Of a stretch of 64,000 nt of DNA, positions 52,885-64,000 are shown piece after piece. Each line of letters opens with the position of its first letter. Position 1 is the first letter of the stretch. The notes under the pieces were generated by a model that saw only the letters and a list, made by a program, of their open reading frames with translations, searched no databases and was not told the DNA's origin. The translations under genes and the position numbers were made by a program. Source of the stretch: Anoplopoma fimbria (Eukaryota > Chordata > Actinopteri > Perciformes > Anoplopomatidae); contig NC_072456.1 of assembly GCF_027596085.1 (NCBI RefSeq), positions 22,537,218-22,601,217 of the forward strand. The letters are read 5' to 3'.

Positions 52885-53946
52885 GGGTGGTCTCATCCAG
52901 CATTCGTAGCTATACAGTAATTTGTAGATATCCCACAAAATTAGTTCCTATTATCCACATAATCATGAATGAGGAAGTATAAAGACCTCAAAAGTACACA
53001 GAGTGGGCAATTGGGGAGGGGGATGGTTCCAACAACCAGCGATCTTTCAGCCAGGAGAGACTACTGTTAGTTCACCGTGTGAAACGAGAAGTCAATGTTG
53101 ATATATTAGACACTCAACTTGCATAATGTAGTTATAACACCTCCGTAGTTATTTTATCCCAAACCATGATCTTTTCCGGACCCTAACCAGGCTTTCATTG
53201 GAAAACAGAAAAACAGAAAATGAGGAGTAACTCTTTGTATGATAGCGTTTGAACCGTTGTGTGAGGATACATTGATTTATATGTGATAAGATTGCTTTCA
53301 TTGTTTTAAGGACTGGCTCAGATTTAACCCTTTGTAAAACATGAACAAATACATGCAGAAAAAGAATGCCACAGAACTTTCTTTCTATTATCTAGTTGAC
53401 AGTTTTAGTTTCCAGTGTAAAATATTGCCAGATTACTTCTTCCATCATCAGCTCTGGATAAAAGATGTTGTCGTGTTCAAAATCGATGATGGAAGTAGCT
53501 CCAGTTGTCCATCTCGCTTCTTTTTCTCATCTGTGTTGAGACCTGCACATATAGTACCGTTAGGACAGGACGTCTGGATCAGGTGGCGAGTGACACGTGT
53601 TGTCCCTGTAAAGCATAATTGAGATACATTTCACTTGAAGACACAGTAGGTTGGGGGTGTAAAGAACAAAATTCTCATCTTGTTTCACTTAAATGCCAGA
53701 GTTATGTCAGAGCCCTTTCACTATGAGGTTCCGACTTTGAAGGGATTTTTTTTTATTGTCTTGTAATCCTTAGTTAGTTTGTTTTTTTTATCTTGGGGAA
53801 ACAATGTATTACAAAGGAGGCATGAAGGAGATTTGGCAGCTTGCAGCTGAAATGGCACGGCAATTTATTTGACAAAACAATAATGCTGAGTCTACACGCT
53901 ATGACTGATAACAAAAACAATACTTCTACCTGATATAGTATATACA
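50561..53946. other. Non-coding stretch with possible unclassified repeat
   Basis: Overlapping ORFs on both strands at 50853-51411 have no recognised domain. The segment about 52130-52595 (gaggtgggatgagattctta through agaccgtgacagt) is purine-rich with gaacagacaatgaaacatgg and gagacccaggtgaaacaaat phrases. These look like the non-coding ends of a teleost transposable element, but I cannot name it. A (TA)n array lies at 52852-52880. Confidence 0.4.
52852..52880. repeat. (TA)n microsatellite
   Basis: About 29 bp of AT dinucleotides. Confidence 0.95.
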
Positions 53947-55503
53947 CAGCGGGTAAAATAAGTATTGAACACGTCACCATTTTTCTCAGTAGATATATTT
54001 CTAAAGGTGCTATTGACATGAAATTTTCACCAGATGTCGGTAACAACCGTAAGTAATCCATACATACAAACAAAACAAAACAATAAGTTTAGAAATTAAG
54101 TTATGTGTAATAAAATGGAATGACAGGGAAAAAGTATTGAACACGCTTACTGAAATTGATTTAAAATTTCGTACAAAAGCCTTTGTTGGTAATGACAGCT
54201 TCAAGACGCCTCCTGTATGGAGAAACTAGTCGCATGCATTGCTCAGGCGTGATTTTGGCCCATTCTTCCACACAAACAGTCTTCAAATCTTGAAGGTTCC
54301 GTGGGCCTCTTCTATGAACTATGATCTTTAGTTCTTTCCATAGATTTTCTATTGGATTCAAGTCAGGTGATTGGCTGGGCCATTTTAGCAGCCTTATTTT
54401 CTTTCTCTGAAACCAATTGAGAGTTTCCTTGGCTGTGTGTTTGGGATCATTGTCTTGCTGAAATGTCCACCCTCGTTTCATGTTCATCATCCTGGTAGAT
54501 GGCAGCAGATTTTTATCAAGAATGTCTCGGTACATTTTTCCATTCATCCTTCCTTCAATTATATGAAGTTTGCCAGTGCCGTATGCTGAAAAACAGCCCC
54601 ACACCATGATGTTCCCACCTCCAAACTTCACTGTTGGTATGGTGTTTTTGGGGTGATGTGCAGTGCCATTTGACCTCCAAACATGGTGTGTATTATAGTA
54701 TCCAAAGAGTTCAATTTTGGTCTCATCTGACCAGACTATATTCTCCCAGTATTTCACAGGCTTGTCTAAATGTTATGCAGCAAACGAGCTTCAACATGCT
54801 TTTTCTCCAGCAATGGAGTCTTGCGTGGTGAGCGTGCATACAGGCCACGGCGGTTGAGTGCATTACTTATTGTTTTATTTGAAACAATTGTACCTGCTAA
54901 TTCCAGGTCTTTCTGAAGCTCTCCACAAGTGGTCCTTGGTTCTTGGACAACTCTTCTGATAATTATTTTCACTCCTCTGTCAGAAATCTTGCGAGGAGCA
55001 CCTGGTCGTGGCCGGTTTATGGTGAAATGATGTTCTTTCCACTTCCGGATTATGGCCCCAACAGTGCTCACTGGAACATTCAGAAGTTTAGAAATCCTTC
55101 TGTAACCAATGCCATCTTGAGAGAGCTGTTTACTTTTACCCATCATGAGATGTTTCTTGTGTGACACCTTGGTAATGAGACACCTTTTTATAGGCCATCA
55201 GTTGGGACTGAACCAGCTGATATTAATTTGCACTGACAAGGGGCAGGATTGCTTTCTAATTACTGATAGATTTCAGCTGGTGTCTTGGCTTTTCCATGCC
55301 TTTTTGCACCTCCCTTTCTTCATGTGTTCAATACTTTTTCCCTGTGTCCATTCTATTACAAGTAACTTAATTTCTGAACTTATTTTTTTGGTTTTCTTTG
55401 TATGTATGGATTACTTGGGTTGTTACTGACATCTGGTGAAAATTTCATGTCAATAGCACCTTTAGAAAAATGGTGACGTGTTCAATACTTATTTTACCCG
55501 CTG
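53947..55503 (-). mobile_element. Tc1-like DNA transposon, complete ends, inactive
   Basis: The inverted ends begin CAGCGGGTAAAATAAGTATT on both sides (53947 rightwards and 55503 leftwards). They stay nearly identical for about 100 bp, including gaacacgtcacca and ctaaaggtgctattgacatg. The right end is flanked by TA; the left flank is CA, probably a mutated TA duplication. The 1557-bp size suits Tc1 elements. The single gene inside, on the minus strand, is broken (see 54161-55167). Confidence 0.95.
54161..55167 (-). pseudogene. Tc1-family DD34E transposase, broken by frameshift and stop
   Basis: A transposase of the Tc1/mariner superfamily cuts and pastes its element at TA sites. The N-terminal part (55167 to about 54766) contains MGKSKQLSQDGIGYRRISK with paired helix-turn-helix spacing and an RPRPGAPRKI AT-hook-like stretch. 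The C-terminal part (54757-54161) carries the catalytic motifs [11 protein letters not shown] (first D), [10 protein letters not shown] (second D) and [11 protein letters not shown] (E). Exactly 34 residues separate second D and E, hence DD34E. The two parts are in different frames. Between EKKHVEARL and [12 protein letters not shown] the frame shifts, and a TAA falls just before HLDKP. Two lesions mean no functional enzyme. Confidence 0.93.
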
Positions 55504-56249
55504 TATATAATGAAAGGGAACACAAATAAAAGAAGTAAAGGCAAGCAATCTATAAAATCTGTTTTTCAATTTACTGAAGGGAAAAATTCTGATTGTATTT
55601 CATTTTCAGCTGTTTCTAACCAGGACCACGCATTTCAAATGTACACAGCCCAATGCAATCGACGGGATAGTATAACGTTGTCATTAATAACCTTCAAACA
55701 AATTGCTTTCTGTTTGTTCGATGTTTTATTGTGTATAAATCTTTTCCTATGAATTCCCTGATTGCTGATGCAGCGCCCCAGCCCCTCTCGCTGCCTGCCT
55801 GCTTTCCCCCTGCTGCATCTCTTTTCTTTCTTTCATACAACTTTATCTGCCGCTTTAATCCTGTCACATCTCATTTGTATGGGATGTAACTTCCAACATT
55901 TTCATTTAGTCCAGGTCAGACAGAAGGGGAGGTCCTGCTGGTCGGTTATGTAGCTCTTTTTTTTGCTTTACAGAACACTGACTGCTGTCACAAAGAGAAG
56001 ACCGTGTTGATATTTTCATTATTACATTCTTAAGAGAGAGAGATTCAACAAGGATGAGGTCTACCGCTAGATTTTTCAGAGTTGACTTACTTTTAATATA
56101 TGCAAAATGTAATCAGTAAACTTTCTTAGAACTGCTCACACAACTTTCTGTTTGTACAAATATATACAGAATATAGATGAGCTGAAACAATTAGTTGATG
56201 GATAGAAATGTTATCTGCAACTATATTGGTTTATCATTTAGGGATTTTT
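55504..56249. other. Short unique stretch between Tc1 element and LINE fragment
   Basis: No gene or recognisable repeat seen. Small ORFs only. Confidence 0.5.
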
Positions 56250-57214
56250 AAATGGGCATCAAAGGTGAATATTTCACGCAAGGGAGGGGGGGTTGCTGTT
56301 ATCTACAGAAACAATTTTAAATGCAATACCATTCTACATAGCTCTTTCAAATATAAAATCCACGGCAAAGAACTTAGGAGTTCTATTTGATTCCGACTTC
56401 ACTTTCAGACCCCACATCACAAAAGTAGTCCAGTCCTGTTTCCTCCAAATCAGAACCATTTCCAAAATAAAACCTATCCTCACTCCCCCAGACCTGGAAA
56501 AAACCATACATGCATTTGTGTTTTCAAGACTGGACTACTACAAGTCACTCTCTCGCCTCCAACTGGTTCAGAACTCCGCAGCTAGGCTTCTTACTGGTTT
56601 TGTAACAGACGACATCACATCACCCCAATCCTGGCTTCTCTTCACTGGCTCCCTGTTCGTTTTAGAATTGATTTTAAGATTTTGCTGATCACTTTTAAAG
56701 CACGTCTGGGTCTGGCCCCGACATACATAGGAGAAATGTTGACCCCGTATGAGCCAGCTCGCAGCCTTAGATCCTCAGGTGGGGCCCTTCTGGTTGTTCC
56801 AAAGTCGAAACTGAAAACCAAAGGCGACCGTGCTTTTGCCATAAGGGCCCCTCGGCTTTGGAATGACCTACCGGAGGAGATAAGGCTTGCAGAATCAGTA
56901 ATCTCTTTTAAATCACTTCTTAAAACACATTTTTATAGATTGGCTTTTATGTGATGTCGTCGTTTTATTGGTTCATTTTCATTTGGTCTTGGTATTTTAT
57001 CTTATATTTGTTTACTATATTTTACCATTATCACTTGATTTTATTTATTTTTATTTCATTATTTTATTATTTTATTATTTTATTTATTTTGTTTGTTTAT
57101 TTGTTTATTTGATTGTCACTTGTTATTTAATTTTGTTTCTTATGCACTGTCTTGCTGGCTGGTCTGTCAAAGCACTTGGTAAACCTTGTTTTTAAAAGGT
57201 GCTATATAAATAAA

Positions 57215-57262
<48 letters not shown>
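56250..57262 (+). mobile_element. CR1/L2-like LINE with internal deletion and 3' tail
   Basis: Plus strand. A short endonuclease-domain piece (GGGVAVIYRNNFKCN, about 56284-56328) is joined near 56350 to the C-terminal part of the reverse transcriptase ORF. That part shows NLGVLFDSDFTFRPHI, IHAFVFSRLDY and LQLVQNSAARLLTG. It then continues in another frame with FKARLGLAPTYIGEMLTPYE, RAPRLWNDLPEEIRLAES and FKSLLKTHFYRLAF, ending at 56954. A 3' UTR follows, closing with ggtgctatataaataaagtt and (att)n. The core of the polymerase is missing and there are frame changes, so it is inactive. Confidence 0.85.
57217..57260. repeat. (TTA)n terminal repeat of the LINE
   Basis: About 14 TTA units directly after ataaagtta, the usual position of the 3' simple repeat in this LINE class. 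Confidence 0.9.
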
Positions 57263-57265
<3 letters not shown>

Positions 57266-58416
57266 TTATACATTAACTTATTACTGTAAATATGTGCAAA
57301 TTTGCATAAACTTCCTGAACCGGTTCAAAAAAGTTGAAATCTCTTTTTCATCACTCCTTACATCAGAAGATCCTCTAAAACATTTTTAAATGATGTATTT
57401 AGGAATAAAATGTTATATAAATTAGGCTATGAATGATATATGAAAACACCCAAGACACTACAGGGGAATATATTATCAAATAAAGGTTTAATTATATATA
57501 TAATATATATATACATCCCCCCTCTGCTTTTATTGCCTCTGTTGTCTTGCAAATGTTTGCTGACTTTTTAGGTCTTATTATATTGAATAACTTTTTGCTT
57601 ATATTCTACATACCAAATGATTAACTGAGAAAATAAGCAACAGATTAGGCAAGATGTTGATATAAAGTTAGAAAGCAGAGTGCTCCATGAAACACTGCAA
57701 TCAGTTTCATCCCCTGTCATGTGAAACATCATACAGTAACTGACATTTCTCTGATAAGAACATCTGCCGTGTCTTAATCTCAGTCCACATTAAAACATTT
57801 TCCCTCAGAGGTGACCTTGTTTCATTTCTCCAGTCAGTGAGCTCGGGATCTCCCCAGTTAACACACAGATGTGCACTGTGCAGCATAGTTGGTGGATTTG
57901 GCTTCTACGAGCGACTGAAGATAAAACAGAATGCTATCCAGGCACAGTCTCAGTGCTGTGAGGTCTCTCTTAAGAGATAACAAACAAACCCACAACAAGG
58001 GCAAACTGAGTTTGACTCATGTGTGCCAACTGAAAACCACTGAACTGCATTTTTAATCCCCCTTGAAGTGTTTCATCGAGAGTGTATGTGTGTTTTCTGG
58101 CTTCTTTCCTCATTTTAATTGCCTTGTTGTTGTCCAGAAGGGAATGATGGTGTAGATATGCTTCATATTTTCTTTAGCCAACAGAAAGGAACAGTAGTTT
58201 TTATTTAATCTTTTAAGCTGTCTTTCACTTGTTCTCTGATAGGGGCATGTGACAAATACGCCTGAATCCCACGGCTGTCAATGATCATAACTGCAGTTTG
58301 AGCATGGTTGTTGATATTCAGCTATAACAGTTTGTTATGCGTATGATAGTTACTGTCGCAGAATAGGAGAGATAGATGGATTGATTGAGACGGACGGACA
58401 GACAGACAAACGAAAC
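57263..58416. other. Unique non-coding stretch
   Basis: No gene, RNA or repeat recognised other than a short TA run near 57495-57512. Confidence 0.5.
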
Positions 58417-58569
<153 letters not shown>

Positions 58570-59089
58570 TATATATAGATCCCAAAGTCCCATGAGGATA
58601 TCTGAAATTTGATTCACAGCAACAAAATGCCTGACCTACATTACAGTGCTTTCATTCTCTGGAGGAATCCGACTTGTGAGTCATTGTGAAAAGCCCTGTG
58701 GAAAACCTCAAGAAGGATCTCGTCCTCTTTTTAAAGGCTGAAAAACAATTGTTAGGGCGAAGGTTAGGAAGCTCAATTTCATCTGCGTCAGTTGAAAAAA
58801 CTTGCAGGATAACTGCAGAGAACTTCTTGTCTTTCAATTTTAAAAAACACGGGTATGTTTCGGCAGGCAGATGGAGGATGATATTATCTATGTTTCTAGG
58901 GATTGTCATTATATTTTCTCATTGCCAGTATTTACACAAAGGACATTTAAAGGGCATATTTGTAGACTGGTTATTATCACATCCAAAGAAGGTCCTCTGC
59001 AGGTTCAGTTCAGGGCTATGATTGACGAGAACATATTGTATTTTAAACCAACTGCAATCTGTCGATCAATATATGTTTCCATTTCTGGG

Positions 59090-59545
59090 AAACCTGAATG
59101 CACATCGCAAAAATCAAATCAATGCTATCAACCAGACATCTAGAATTACTTATTCATACTCTTATTTTTTCACGCCTTGACTACTGCAATGCTCTTTTTT
59201 CCTGTCTTAGCCAAGCAGCCCTGTCACGCCTGCAACTGGTGCAAAATGCTGCAGCCAGGAACAGGAGAGTGAACAGTCTCCCCCCCTCTGTTAGATCAGC
59301 TGAGTCTGTAAACGGTTTTAACAAAAACTTATCAAAACCCATTTCTACCGTCTTGCTTTCCTTGCAAGGGGCCTGTAATTGTATTATTATCTTATTTTAT
59401 TTTATTTTATTTTTCTGCACTTAACTGTATTTGTACACTGTTTATCTCCCTGTATTATTTTTCATTTTTCTGTATCCTTTTTGTGGTTCCGCATCCTGTA
59501 CAGCACTTTGTAACTTTGTTTTAAAAGGTGCTATATAAATAAAAT
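59090..59545 (+). mobile_element. CR1/L2-like LINE 3' fragment, deleted
   Basis: The reverse-transcriptase C-terminal phrases LIHTLIFSRLDYCNALFSC and LSRLQLVQNAAAR are followed abruptly by VNSLPPSVRSAESVNGF. About 100 residues are missing compared with the usual layout. It ends with ttttaaaaggtgctatataaataaaa, the same 3' end type as the copy at 56250-57262. No 3' simple-repeat array is left. Confidence 0.8.
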
Positions 59546-60249
59546 CCTACTGACGTACTTACTAAACTCCAACTGAGCAGGTAAGTGGGTCAACATCTTT
59601 GAACCATGTTGGCGACAAATACATGCTTTGCAGAAAGACTGAAAATAACCTTCACATCTTCAGTATTTCAACTTTCACTGAACAGGTTATACATAAACAA
59701 TTATGCGAATAAAAATAGAATAAAACGGGTTCAGAATGTACCGAAAAATATATTTACTATTTATGATACCAGAGGTACAGTTACAAATCAGCCTTTTCCA
59801 GGAAAAAAAATCAAATATATATATATATATGTTTAATTCTACCAATTTTCTTCCAGCGGCACCTAATACAATTGTAAAAAAAATTCAGTCGGCTACACTG
59901 GCACTGTCCTCTTGATAGTTTCACAGAACCAAAACAATTGTAACTTTTCACAAATTCTGCTGTCTTAAGTGAGATTTATTCTGAGTTGCCTAATATCTAG
60001 CTGATTCTTGTGTTGGGTTCTTGAAATAGATCAGAGCCCTGAGGAATATTTCAGTGGCAGGGTACTTTTAAAAGTCATTTCTTTTTTTAGCACTTCAGCA
60101 TCAGCACCAGCTCTTCATTTGCAGATATGGAAAATCAGCCATATCACGGCCTCATTATATCTCAGAGAGGTAGCAGCAACCCGTGGTGAACGAGGATGAT
60201 TATGATGATGTTTGAAGAAGATGTTGATGATGGTGGTGGTGGCAGTCAT

Positions 60250-60930
60250 CATAATAAAGCCTTGGTGATTGTGATACGTTGTCCTACTTTGGCTAAAATG
60301 TGCTAATTAGTGCTAACACAAACTATAGCTGAGGCTAATGGGAATTGATAACTATATGCGGATGATAATTACAAATGTGTTTTATTTTTTTTATCTAATT
60401 GACAATTATATATTTATAACATGGATGCAAAGTAATTAAACTTCGCCATTTTGCCTCACCAAGGGCACTTGAAGAGGGGTACTTCAACCACAGGTGCTTT
60501 CCCAGTGTGCATCAGTTAGCCTCATCTAGCTTGCCAGAAATCATTAGCTTACTGTAGTTTTAAAATGTTTCTCCATATGTTGTCATGTATAAAAAAGACC
60601 CAGAAGGGGCACTATATGCATTCATTACTGTAAGCAAATTATTAAAACAGCATTTTTATAGGAATAATTCTGCCCCAAGTTGTTTGATCAATAGAAGCGT
60701 CGATCATGATAACTCTAATCACCAAGAAGTATCAGCCCAACTGAAAATTGAACTGAATGTGGCGCTAGACAAAAATGTCAAAGGACCACCAAAGTTTTTA
60801 ATCTTCACCCTAAAGTTGACTTAAATGTCTGTCCAATCTGTCCAATCCATCCAATAGATATTGAGATATTTCAGTGAGGACCAAAGCGGTAGACAGACCA
60901 CAGAGTCACGACGCTAGTATGGCTAGAAAT
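60250..60930 (-). repeat. Teleost non-autonomous repeat, minus-like orientation
   Basis: Contains gctaattagtgctaacacaa, tgaggctaatgggaattgat, then aatgtggcgctagacaaaaa, tcaaaggaccaccaaagttt and gatattgagatatttcagtg. These correspond, in reverse orientation, to the phrases in 61540-62000 (cattcccatgtactttgtgt, tttagtgctatttaacaaat). It is a long, diverged and interrupted copy. Confidence 0.5.
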
Positions 60931-61539
60931 ATGTCAATCTAATTTATATAATAATCTTTCTTCAGCATCTTCACTTTCATCATATGTTGTATTATGCACT
61001 GTTACAAACAAGATGACAAAATGACAAGGTGTCAACAATTAACATTCTGGTTTCACACCTGACAACCGTACCTCCATGCATATGAGGTTGATCTCCTCTC
61101 AATCCGCCTGCCTTCTCAGCTTAGCCTGGTGTGTGTGATAATAATGGCTTCCGATATGGATGACAGGATCTGTCTCTTTCTGGCTCGGTGTATCTGAAGC
61201 TTTCTTTGTCTTGACCTGGGCTTCATTACAAGGCAACATGGACAATAGATAAAGCTTTAAACACTGGCTGGTATTTTGGCTAATCTATGTTCCTTAAGGC
61301 TAGGAAAGATCCTCATCAGCAGAGAAAGGTCAGAGAGACTGCAGCAGCCGATGAGGACGAGGTATAATGATGTTCATCCTGCTGCAAATAACCTGTGAAG
61401 ACTTTTTGTGAATCGAGTGCCAGTCCCTAGAATATTACAAAGAAATAGGTTTTCTCAAAATCAATTAAAAAGCATCAACTCATTGGATCTTAATGGAAGT
61501 GGTTCTGTCAATCACATGGATAACCATTAAATGTTGTAT

Positions 61540-62000
61540 AGAGATTCATGGTCCCCAAAGGATGAAACCAACGGACTTTGGTGATCCCCTTACTTTTCCT
61601 CTAGCACAACCAGCAGGTCAACATTTTCACTTGTTTTTTGAAACCTTTCATGTGGTTGACATTTGTGGTTTCAAGTGAAATGTCTTAACAACTATTGTAT
61701 ATATTGCCATAGAATTAGTTAAAGATGTTCCTCTCACGATGAATTTGAATAACTTGATGATCCTTTAACTCAAGTCATCATCAGGCCAACACTTTCATTT
61801 GTCCAGTACTTTGGTTTACGTCCAAATACCTGCAAAACTATTGACATTCCCATGTACTTTGTGTTTAGTGCTATTTAACAAATGTTAGCTAGCTAACACG
61901 ATAAACTAAGATTACGATCATGGTAAAGATTACACCTACTTAGCATAATCATTTTATGATTGTCATTGTGAGAAAGTTAGCATCGTGGATGTGGTTAGCA
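61540..62000 (+). repeat. Teleost non-autonomous repeat, plus orientation
   Basis: Reads gattcatggtccccaaagga, ctttggtgatccccttactt, then ttgacatttgtggtttcaag, gaaatgtcttaacaactatt and caaatacctgcaaaactatt. I recognise this long dispersed repeat from many teleost genomes. It is noncoding; the class is not assigned. Confidence 0.6.
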
Positions 62001-62690
62001 TGTTTACATTACATTACATTACATTACATTACAGTCATTTAGCAGACGCTTTTATCCAAAGCGACTTACAGGAAGTGTATTCAACATAGGTATTCAAGAG
62101 AACTACTAGTCACCAGAAGTCATAAGTGCATCTCCTTTCTTAAACAAGCATCTAAAAGCATAAACCAGAGCAAAAGTATAGTGCAGAAGCAAATTACTAC
62201 GAAAACAATAATTGCAACAGACTAATACGAATACAATAAGTGCTACAAACTACTACGAATAGGATAAGTGCAGTAAACTAATACGAATACAATAAGTGCA
62301 GCGAACTGATACGAATACAGTGAGTGCAACAACTAATACGAATACAATAAGTGCTACGAGGAAGGCTCAGGGTAGTACTTCTTGAAGAGGTGAGTTTTCA
62401 GCCTGCGCCGAAAGATGGGCAGCGACTCTGCTGTCCTGACGTCAGTGGGGAGTTCATTCCACCACTGAGGGGCCAGGACAGAAAAAAGCTGTGACCGGGT
62501 GGATCGGCCGCAGGGACCTCTGAGCGACGGGGCAACCAGTCGCCCCGAGGCAGCAGAGCGAAGTGGTCGGGCGGGGGTGTAGGGCTTGACCATGGCCTGG
62601 AGATAGGAAGGAGCTGTTCCTTTCACTGCCCTGTAGGCTAGCACCAGAGTCTTAAACTGGAGGTTTAGGTTAGCATCTAGCTCAAAGCAC
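62001..62690 (-). mobile_element. CR1/L2-like LINE, 5'-truncated, longest copy of its family here
   Basis: Minus orientation. The reverse-transcriptase C-terminus runs from about 62665: LQFKTLVLAYRAVKGTAPSY, then PYTPARPLRSA, FSVLAPQWWNELPTDVRTAE and FRRRLKTHLFKKYY. The stop is at 62354-62356. A minisatellite and a conserved 3' UTR follow (tcatttagcagacgctttta on plus), ending in (attac)n at 62005-62031. The copies at 46101-46255 and 25988-26050 are shorter ends of the same family. Confidence 0.85.
62190..62357. repeat. Minisatellite of about 28-30 bp units in LINE 3' UTR
   Basis: Five to six imperfect units of the type actaatacgaatacaataag plus tgc and a variable linker. It lies between the LINE stop codon and its conserved tail. 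Confidence 0.8.
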
Positions 62691-62749
62691 CCCTGTGTCT
62701 AGGTGCAGATTCACAGAGCTGCTACCATGGCTGACCGCTCTTATTCTTG

Positions 62750-62905
62750 TTTTAATGGAACAGTGTGTAGGATTTAGGGAGATTTATTGGCAGAAATGTT
62801 ATATAATATTCAGAACTATGTTTTCATTAATGTGCAATCACCTATAACTTTTCGTTACCTTAGAATGAGCCGTTTATATCTACATAGGGAGCTGGAGCTT
62901 TCTGT
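62750..62905 (+). repeat. Teleost dispersed repeat (MITE-like)
   Basis: Reads ggaacagtgtgtaggattta, tggcagaaatgttatataat, tatgttttcattaatgtgca, then gttaccttagaatgagccgt and ttatatctacatagggagc. I recognise this as a repeat frequent in percomorph genomes. Only the left part is present. Confidence 0.6.
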
Positions 62906-64000
62906 TTATTTAAGTTAGCTGAAGGTTCTCTGACACGCTTGGAAAGGGGAGGGTGAGCGTCAGGGTAGATGTCACTAAATCCTTCAGACTGATCTTTAAG
63001 GTCAGTGACAACTTTAATCTGCGTTTCCCCATCATTTCTTGTGTAGGCATATGCTGGAAAAAGGCAGATCAAGACCTTTTCTGCCTCAAACTATCTCTGT
63101 TCCACTTTCAACTGAATAATCATAATGTAATTATGTTTTGTTTTTATTGCCAGAAAATATATAGTATATATATATAGTATAGTTGCGAACAAATTGCCTG
63201 ATTTGGCTGACACATTGACTTTCATGCTGATCCTAAGACTTCCCGTCGTATATAACCTCCGACTCCCCTGGGGGATTTTTCTGATCTGACTCGTGGATGC
63301 TCTCTGAACAACACCATAAGGCAACTCCCTTTTATGATCTGCAGGGATTTCAAATTCACGGAGGAGTTGCTTGACATTGACTTGTTTCCTCCGAGGGGCC
63401 AATAAAAGGAATCAGGAGTCTTGAATCTCATCTCTCCGCGGTGCCTGTACTATATGGGCATCAAGCAGGGCGCAATGCTGACGAGACACTTGAGTGACTC
63501 TAAAAAGCCAAGAGTCAGACAGGTGAAGAGACAAGAGAAGAATTTCAGCAGGATTAATGAATGTATCATTAAATCTATCTGGAATATGGGATACTGCTCG
63601 AGAAGATAAATGCAACGGCTTATTTGTGCTCAGAACAGCACAAACAGCACAAAACGAGTAACCAAAGTTTTCCAGATGAAAATGGCGTAAATGTGTTGTC
63701 TCGCTAAGATTTCTGCCAGGCTTCACACAGAACCTATCCGGTTTGCTATGCACACTTATCCGATGGTCAAAGAGGTGCTGGAGCAAATCCCAAAGGATAT
63801 CAGCAAAGCAAGAGGCTGGGAAGGGGGTGAGAGAGGGGGAGAGAATCAGCCTCGGACTAACTCTGTGTAAGTGCTTAGCACTCGTGAAGCCTTTTAATAG
63901 TCAGAGTGATAAGTACATCCTGTTGCTTTGGGAGAGTAAATTAATTTCCACGATGGACTTTTGAAGATATGGGTGTGTCGGTGCAATTGGATATGATGAG
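62906..64000. other. Right end of window, no gene recognised
   Basis: Minus ORFs at 63091-63402 and 63412-63786 (103 and 124 codons) have no recognisable domain or splice context. No repeat identified. Confidence 0.45.

Noticed and set aside
63091..63786. Two minus ORFs of 103 and 124 codons near the right end
   Set aside because: No recognisable family or signal. The second is rich in residues typical of random translation.

Overview
The window is vertebrate nuclear DNA, almost certainly from a ray-finned (teleost) fish and probably a percomorph. The evidence is three multi-exon genes with canonical GT/AG introns, teleost-type protein sequences, abundant (AC)n, (GATA)n and (TA)n microsatellites, a Tc1-like transposon, and several dispersed repeats I recognise from many teleost genomes. 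I cannot name the species. No bacterial operon, CRISPR array or virus was seen.

Three genes, all on the minus strand, fill roughly the first 37.5 kb. (1) unc13a (Munc13-1): 16 coding exons from an ATG at 19535 down to 762 encode the N-terminal ~733 residues (C2A domain, low-complexity acidic region, calmodulin-binding helix, C1 domain). The C2B, MUN and C2C part lies beyond the left edge. (2) hmg20b (BRAF35): seven coding exons, 26472 to 22197, 289 aa, plus a non-coding first exon at about 26.82 kb. (3) eef2 (translation elongation factor 2): 13 coding exons, 37400 to 30089, exactly 858 aa, with a TATA box, a 5'TOP-type start and a short 3' UTR. A box C/D snoRNA matching SNORD37 sits in an eef2 intron. 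I derived exon borders by hand; every junction keeps the reading frame.

From about 37.7 kb to 64 kb no conserved gene was found. This part holds decayed mobile DNA: a 1.56-kb Tc1-like element with a broken transposase (53947-55503), 5'-truncated or internally deleted CR1/L2-like LINE pieces (about 56.2-57.26 kb, 59.1-59.55 kb, 62.0-62.69 kb), short LINE 3' tails, non-autonomous teleost repeats, a compound GATA/GACA array, and one possible decayed CCCH-zinc-finger gene fragment.

The most interesting regulatory signals are a split REST/RE1 site in the unc13a promoter, full CRE palindromes at both the unc13a and eef2 promoters, and two CTCF-like motifs in the same orientation bracketing eef2. 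HMG20B belongs to the LSD1-CoREST machinery that REST uses to silence neuronal genes, so here a REST cofactor gene lies next to a neuronal gene with a candidate REST site. That link is inference.
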